NCBI RefSeq assembly: GCF_037201915.1
Contig: NZ_CP147505.1
Span: 930,001 to 994,000, forward strand
Reading direction: 5' to 3'
From: Haloplanus sp. CK5-1
GTDB lineage: Archaea; Halobacteriota; Halobacteria; Halobacteriales; Haloferacaceae
DNA length: 64,000 bases
Below the pieces are notes generated by a model. The model worked only from the letters and a program-made list of their open reading frames with translations. It had not been told where the DNA came from and ran no database searches. The position numbers were made by a program, and so were the translations under genes. This document shows positions 60,283 to 64,000 of the stretch, piece by piece (the stretch's first letter is position 1; every line of letters begins with the position of its first letter).

Positions 60283-61674
60283 TCACGAGGCGATGAAGGG
60301 CGGCGGGACGTACGGTTCCGCGACGATCCAGAGGCTGAGCATGGTGTAACAGACCATCACGGCGGTCACGCCGTACTGACTCCGGACGGCCTGCAGGCGC
60401 GAGGGGAACATGTCGTACGCGGTGGCGTGGGCGACCCAGACTGCGAGGAGGTGTCCGAGCAGGACACAGGCGAGTTCGACTCCGCCGAACCACGAGGGGA
60501 GGGCGGCCAACTGTGGCGGCGTCGCCGGCGGAGAGAGGGGCGCGGCGGCGACGGCCGACAGCGTCGGCCCGAGCACCAGCACCGACCCGACGTTGTGCGC
60601 GAGGTGGTAGCCGGCGGCGATAGGAAGTAAGGAGGGGGCGAACCGGCGCGCGAGATACGTCGTCGAGAGGTACGTCTCCGCCCGTCGCCGGCCGAGTCGC
60701 GCCGCCGCGCGGTAGGCCAGGTAGAACAGGGCCACCCCCGCGAGATACGCGCCGACGTAGACGGCGAGCGCCGGGACGCCGACACCGGCGACTGCGCGCG
60801 CGCCGGCCGCCCACGCCCCGGTCGCGACGAACCCGTCGTACGTGGTGACGAAGAGGAGGGTGACGACGAAGGCCACGTCGTCGCGGCCGTCGAGGGTCAC
60901 GTGGGGGAGCGCGCCGCCGGGGAGGCGCAGATGGAGGCGGCCGTCGTTGACGCCGACCGGGGCGAGCCACCCGTAGAACCGGAAGGCACGCGCCAGGGGG
61001 TCGACGCTCTCGAACCACCGGTCCGCGCCGACGACGGCGCTCCCGGCGACGGTCGCGGCGGTGTACGCCACGAGGACGGTCGCGAGCAGACGTGGGTCGT
61101 CCGCCAGCGGTGTCGCGACTTCGATCCACACGAGAGCGAGGAGGCCCGCGACGCTCGGCCACGACCCCAACCGGTCGGAATACGACCGGTCGAGCGAGGG
61201 GACACGCGCCGCCAGGGCGCGAAAGGGATTGAGCGTCGGCCACGAGTTCCCCAGCAGGTAGGTCGAGGCGACGTACCCGCCCCACCAGCCGACCCAGACG
61301 ACGAGGACCGCGAGGTTGCGGACGCCGGTCGACGGCCCGACGTAGCCGACTGCGACCGTGACTCCGAGGAGGAGGACGGCACCGCCGCCCGCGAGCGACC
61401 GGACGATCCGGCCGGGTGTCGGTAGCGGGCGTCCCCAGTCGTGGACGGCGTCGACCAGTCGTCGGTCGGTGACGAAACTCGCGAGCAGGAACGAGACGCC
61501 GACCACGCCGCCCCCGGTGAGCAAGAAGAGCCACGTCGGGACGGTGATCGGGTCGCGCCCGGTACCGCGGAGGCCACCGCTGTGGGCGGCCGCGACGCCG
61601 GCACAGCAGAGCAGGAGTGCGATGCTGACGCTGACACCGACCCCGAGTGCGACGCGACGCTGACGCTCGATCAT
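60283..61674 (-). CDS. Large integral membrane protein near cytochrome oxidase genes
   Basis: A 463-residue protein from ATG 61674, with about eleven membrane helices. The first (VALGVGVSVSIALLLCCAGV) could also be a signal anchor. Helices have few polar residues apart from scattered His (AAGYHLAHNVGSVL near residue 355, and VAHATAYDMF), which could bind heme or copper. No standard family name comes to mind, though proteins of this type are conserved beside coxC-like genes in haloarchaea. It is divergent from the CoxC gene at 61774, 99 bases away, and followed closely by the zinc-finger gene. Confidence 0.72.
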   Translation of the reverse strand: MIERQRRVALGVGVSVSIALLLCCAGVAAAHSGGLRGTGRDPITVPTWLFLLTGGGVVGVSFLLASFVTDRRLVDAVHDWGRPLPTPGRIVRSLAGGGAVLLLGVTVAVGYVGPSTGVRNLAVLVVWVGWWGGYVASTYLLGNSWPTLNPFRALAARVPSLDRSYSDRLGSWPSVAGLLALVWIEVATPLADDPRLLATVLVAYTAATVAGSAVVGADRWFESVDPLARAFRFYGWLAPVGVNDGRLHLRLPGGALPHVTLDGRDDVAFVVTLLFVTTYDGFVATGAWAAGARAVAGVGVPALAVYVGAYLAGVALFYLAYRAAARLGRRRAETYLSTTYLARRFAPSLLPIAAGYHLAHNVGSVLVLGPTLSAVAAAPLSPPATPPQLAALPSWFGGVELACVLLGHLLAVWVAHATAYDMFPSRLQAVRSQYGVTAVMVCYTMLSLWIVAEPYVPPPFIAS

Positions 61675-61773
61675 CGACAGGTGATTTGGCCGTCGTCGCC
61701 GTGTAGTTTCCGGAACCGATCGGGTCGCCGGCGGTTGGGAGGATTTTTGGTAATCGAATCTCAACGGGAGCGT

Positions 61774-62628
61774 ATGAGTACCGATCACGGCGGGGACGAC
61801 CACGAACATCACCTCCCGGCGGTGGAGGACTGGCCGAGGGGGTTCGGCGAGGCGAGTTGGTGGCCGTTCATCACCGCGTTGAGTGCCGGTGGCATCTACC
61901 TCGGTGCCGCCCTGTTCATCGTCGCAGGCGGTTCCGACTCGACGATCAACCCGATGTACGCGCCGCTGCTCACGGCCTCGAGCGTCGGCGGCTTCCTCTT
62001 CGGGCTGTACGGGTGGGTCTACCACGCGTTTGTCTCCGAATTCTGGTCGAGCGACGCCGACGAGACGAGTTCGTCCGCACTCCGTTGGGGAATGATCGCC
62101 TTCCTCGGCTCCGAACTCGCGACGTTCGGTGCGGTGTTCACGTACTACTTCTTCATCCGTGCGGGGACGTGGCCGCCGGGCGAACTCCCCCACCTGACGG
62201 GATCGCTCGTCATCATCAACACGGTGATCTTGGTCGCGTCGAGTCTCACCCTCCACTGGGCGCACGTCGCCATCCGGAACAACGACCGCCGCAAGTTCCT
62301 GATCGGACTGCTCGCGACGCTCCTGCTCGGTGTCGTCTTCATTGGGGGTCAGGTATACGAGTACTACGAGTTCATCGTCCACTCGCAGTTCACGGTCACC
62401 TCGGGCTTTTTCGGCTCGGCGTTCTTCGGGTTGACCGGGCTGCACGGTCTCCACGTCTCGCTCGGCGGCGTCCTCCTCGCCATCGTCACGGTCAGGGCGC
62501 TCGCGGGGCAGTACTCCGCCGACCGACACGTCTCGGTCAGCACCGTCTCGATGTACTGGCACTTCGTCGACGTGGTGTGGATCTTCCTCGTCGTCATCCT
62601 CTACCTCGGTGCCTCGCTCGGGGCGTAA
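61774..62628 (+). CDS. Cytochrome c oxidase subunit III family protein
   Basis: A 284-residue heme-copper oxidase subunit III with about seven helices. TGLHGLHVSLGGVLLAIVTV (about 224-243) and the final MYWHFVDVVWIFLVVILYLG (about 261-280) are the classical subunit III signatures, together with GMIAFLGSELATFGAVFTYY (about 107-126). It sits in the membrane with subunits I and II, which are not in the window. A GGATTTTTGGTA box lies about 30 bases before ATG 61774. The adjacent divergent membrane protein at 60283 may be an assembly or accessory factor. Confidence 0.92.
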   Translation: MSTDHGGDDHEHHLPAVEDWPRGFGEASWWPFITALSAGGIYLGAALFIVAGGSDSTINPMYAPLLTASSVGGFLFGLYGWVYHAFVSEFWSSDADETSSSALRWGMIAFLGSELATFGAVFTYYFFIRAGTWPPGELPHLTGSLVIINTVILVASSLTLHWAHVAIRNNDRRKFLIGLLATLLLGVVFIGGQVYEYYEFIVHSQFTVTSGFFGSAFFGLTGLHGLHVSLGGVLLAIVTVRALAGQYSADRHVSVSTVSMYWHFVDVVWIFLVVILYLGASLGA

Positions 62629-62681
62629 CCGTCCCCCGGCGTCGCCGTAGATTTATGTAGGTTCACGCGGCAGACGTGGAC

Positions 62682-62909
62682 ATGGAGGATTTCGAGCAGC
62701 TCGTATCGTCGCTCACGCCCAGAGAAGAGAACGACGAGATCAAACTCTACCAGAACACCGTCTCCGTCGCCTGTCCCGTCTGTGAGGACCCGTTCGACGA
62801 CCTCGTGGTCTGCAAGAACGAGGCGACCAGCCTCGAACAGATCGAACCGCTGGACATCTGCGTCACCATCCACGACGGCAGTCCGCTCCTGTTCACGCAC
62901 AAGCACTGA
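62682..62909 (+). CDS. Small CxxC zinc protein (DUF7385-like)
   Basis: A 75-residue protein from ATG 62682; a GTG at 62676 adds two residues. One CPVC knuckle at residues 31-34 lies in VSVACPVCEDPFDDLVVCKN, with two more potential ligands (C44 and later C60, or the terminal HKH). The order LYQN-x-VSVACPVC...FDDLVVCK...CVTIHDGSPLLFTHKH resembles the haloarchaeal DUF7385 family, sometimes annotated as flagellar-cluster-associated. No archaellum gene is nearby. A GATTTATGTAGG box lies about 30 bases upstream, fitting a leaderless transcript. Confidence 0.7.
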   Translation: MEDFEQLVSSLTPREENDEIKLYQNTVSVACPVCEDPFDDLVVCKNEATSLEQIEPLDICVTIHDGSPLLFTHKH

Positions 62910-62980
62910 GCCCCACACCGCAGTCCTGCGGATTCGGCCCCTCCACAGCACGTAAGCCGCTCGGCCACCGACCGCGTGGT

Positions 62981-63211
62981 ATGCCACGCGAAGTCACCCA
63001 CACCGCGACCGGGCCGAAGATCATCACCCCCGACGACATCGACGACGACAAAGGCGACGTCGCCGTCTGTCTGTGTGGACTGAGTGCGGCGTACCCGTTC
63101 TGTGACGGCTCGCATCGACGGGCCGAGGGTGAGGACCCGGACGAACGGTACAAGTACGTCGACGGGGAGCGCCGACGGGTGACCGTGGCCTTCGCCGACG
63201 AGGAGGAGTGA
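62981..63211 (+). CDS. CDGSH iron-sulfur domain protein
   Basis: A 76-residue protein with the CDGSH signature at 31-45 (CLCGLSAAYPFCDGSH). Cysteines at 30/32 and 41 plus His 45 bind a labile 2Fe-2S cluster. It is the single-domain, soluble form found widely in archaea. It may take part in redox sensing or cluster transfer. ATG 62981 gives MPREVTHTATGPKIITPDDI. It is preceded 71 bases earlier by the DUF7385-like gene on the same strand. Confidence 0.92.
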   Translation: MPREVTHTATGPKIITPDDIDDDKGDVAVCLCGLSAAYPFCDGSHRRAEGEDPDERYKYVDGERRRVTVAFADEEE

Positions 63212-63258
63212 GTCCGCCGCCGGAAAGTATTTGCGTCGCTTTCCTCCATATTCACGCG

Positions 63259-64000
63259 ATGGACGGCGAGATTCTCGACGCGGTGACCGAGTGGGGAACC
63301 CGTTCCGTCGGGGACGGCGTCAGTGGGTTGTACACTCTCGCCGACGCGGACTTCTCCGGGGCCGTGACCGACGGGACCGCGTGGGCCTTCTTCCTCAACG
63401 GTCGGGTCGTCGGCGTCTTCGACGGCGACGTCGACGACTTCGAGGACGCCTCGTTGACTGCGTACACGGCCCCCGACATCTCGCTGCCGCTGTTGTACAC
63501 CATGCAGGTGGGTGGTGGCGAAACGCGGGGCCAGTACTACTCGAACGAGACACCGCTGTCCGAGATCGACGACACGCTCTCTACCGGCAACTTCGTCGGC
63601 TACGTCGAACTCTCGGAGAACGTGCTCTCGGGGGACTACTACGTCGTCTACTACGGCGGGCGGTCGCTCCCGGTCGCCTTCGTCGGCAACGAACCCCGGC
63701 TCCTCACCGGCGACGAGGCGTTCGACCGCGCGGCCGACGAGGTCGGTATCTACTCCGTCGTCGACGCGGACGTGACGGTCGTCGACCTGCCCGACCGTCC
63801 CGATCCGGTCGACGAGGGGACTGGAACGGCGGTCGCGGCGGGAGCGGTAGACTCCGAAGATAGCGACGGGACGGTCGTCGAGGGCGCGGCGGGAGACGAC
63901 GAGGAGACGGTCGAGGAGGGGACGACCGATCGGTCGCCGTCGAACGCCGGCACTGGTGACGACGCCGGCGGTGGAGTGAGCACCGATACGGTCGCGGACG
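63259..64000 (+). CDS. DUF7527-like large protein, N-terminal part (cut by window end)
   Basis: The frame from ATG 63259 is open to the end of the window, giving at least 247 residues. The first 175 residues form a globular domain (MDGEILDAVTEWGTRSVGDG; DADFSGAVTDGTAWAFFLNG, then RVVGVFDGDVDDFE). That pattern fits the haloarchaeal DUF7527 domain of unknown role. From about residue 175 the chain turns into an acidic low-complexity region (VDEGTGTAVAAGAVDSEDSD), probably a linker to a C-terminal part outside the window. No signal or membrane helix is seen. Confidence 0.72.
   Translation, partial: MDGEILDAVTEWGTRSVGDGVSGLYTLADADFSGAVTDGTAWAFFLNGRVVGVFDGDVDDFEDASLTAYTAPDISLPLLYTMQVGGGETRGQYYSNETPLSEIDDTLSTGNFVGYVELSENVLSGDYYVVYYGGRSLPVAFVGNEPRLLTGDEAFDRAADEVGIYSVVDADVTVVDLPDRPDPVDEGTGTAVAAGAVDSEDSDGTVVEGAAGDDEETVEEGTTDRSPSNAGTGDDAGGGVSTDTVAD

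Noticed and set aside
1-64000. CRISPR array, rRNA operon or intact integrase/transposase gene
   Set aside because: I found no regularly spaced direct repeats of CRISPR size, no rRNA sequence, and no recombinase or transposase signature in the readable genes.

Overview
The window is 64 kb of haloarchaeal chromosome. The evidence is high GC, strongly acidic proteins, leaderless starts 25-35 bases downstream of TATA-like boxes, and archaeal marker genes: GGGP synthase, TFE, GatB, pantoate kinase and phosphopantothenate synthetase. The genus cannot be fixed from the sequence alone.

Positions 1-6567 look foreign. They are visibly less GC-rich than the rest. They hold part of a nuclease-methyltransferase (type IIG-like), a primase-polymerase (Prim-Pol) protein, a 950-base structured gene-free stretch that could be a replication origin, a helix-turn-helix protein, and several tiny proteins, three with two CxxC zinc knuckles. 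This is the outline of an integrated plasmid or virus. A complete tRNA-His(GTG) gene follows at 6568-6640.

Positions 6641-14623 look like a genomic island. Three progressively degraded copies of the tRNA-His 3' end and its flank lie at 14345, 14457 and 14567. Between them and the intact tRNA sit a complete carbohydrate ABC transporter (two permeases, ATPase, Tat-lipoprotein binding protein), an enolase-superfamily sugar-acid dehydratase, a small membrane protein, and a 311-base MITE-like element with 15-base perfect terminal inverted repeats.

From 14624 the window is ordinary core chromosome with small accessory patches. First comes a PAS-sensor/HalX pair that appears unable to do phosphotransfer. 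It is followed by an AI-2E-type permease, a site-2 protease with CBS domains, a cupin, a helicase, a thioesterase facing a 3-hydroxyacyl-CoA dehydrogenase, a 612-residue pentapeptide-repeat protein, two MFS transporters and a second cupin. Decayed gene remnants lie at 29325-30045.

From 30077 on, housekeeping genes dominate: universal stress protein, gatB, topA, GGGP synthase, a second enolase-superfamily enzyme, aspS (with a divergent duplicate of its 3' end 60 bases downstream), pantoate kinase plus phosphopantothenate synthetase (archaeal CoA synthesis), metG, pyruvate kinase, an APC transporter fused to a universal stress domain, a glycosyltransferase, an Lrp regulator and an NfeD-like protein. 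The tfe-DUF2110-DUF5803-cinA-like block follows, then NAD kinase, a PhoU-like regulator, a LEA2 protein, squalene/phytoene synthase, cytochrome oxidase subunit III, a CDGSH protein, and the start of a large unknown protein cut by the window end.

The points most worth a second look are the tRNA-His repeat series, the MITE, the aspS 3'-end duplication, the loss of three of four zinc cysteines in TFE, the phospho-dead sensor/HalX pair, and a 15-18-base motif recurring four times in the left element.
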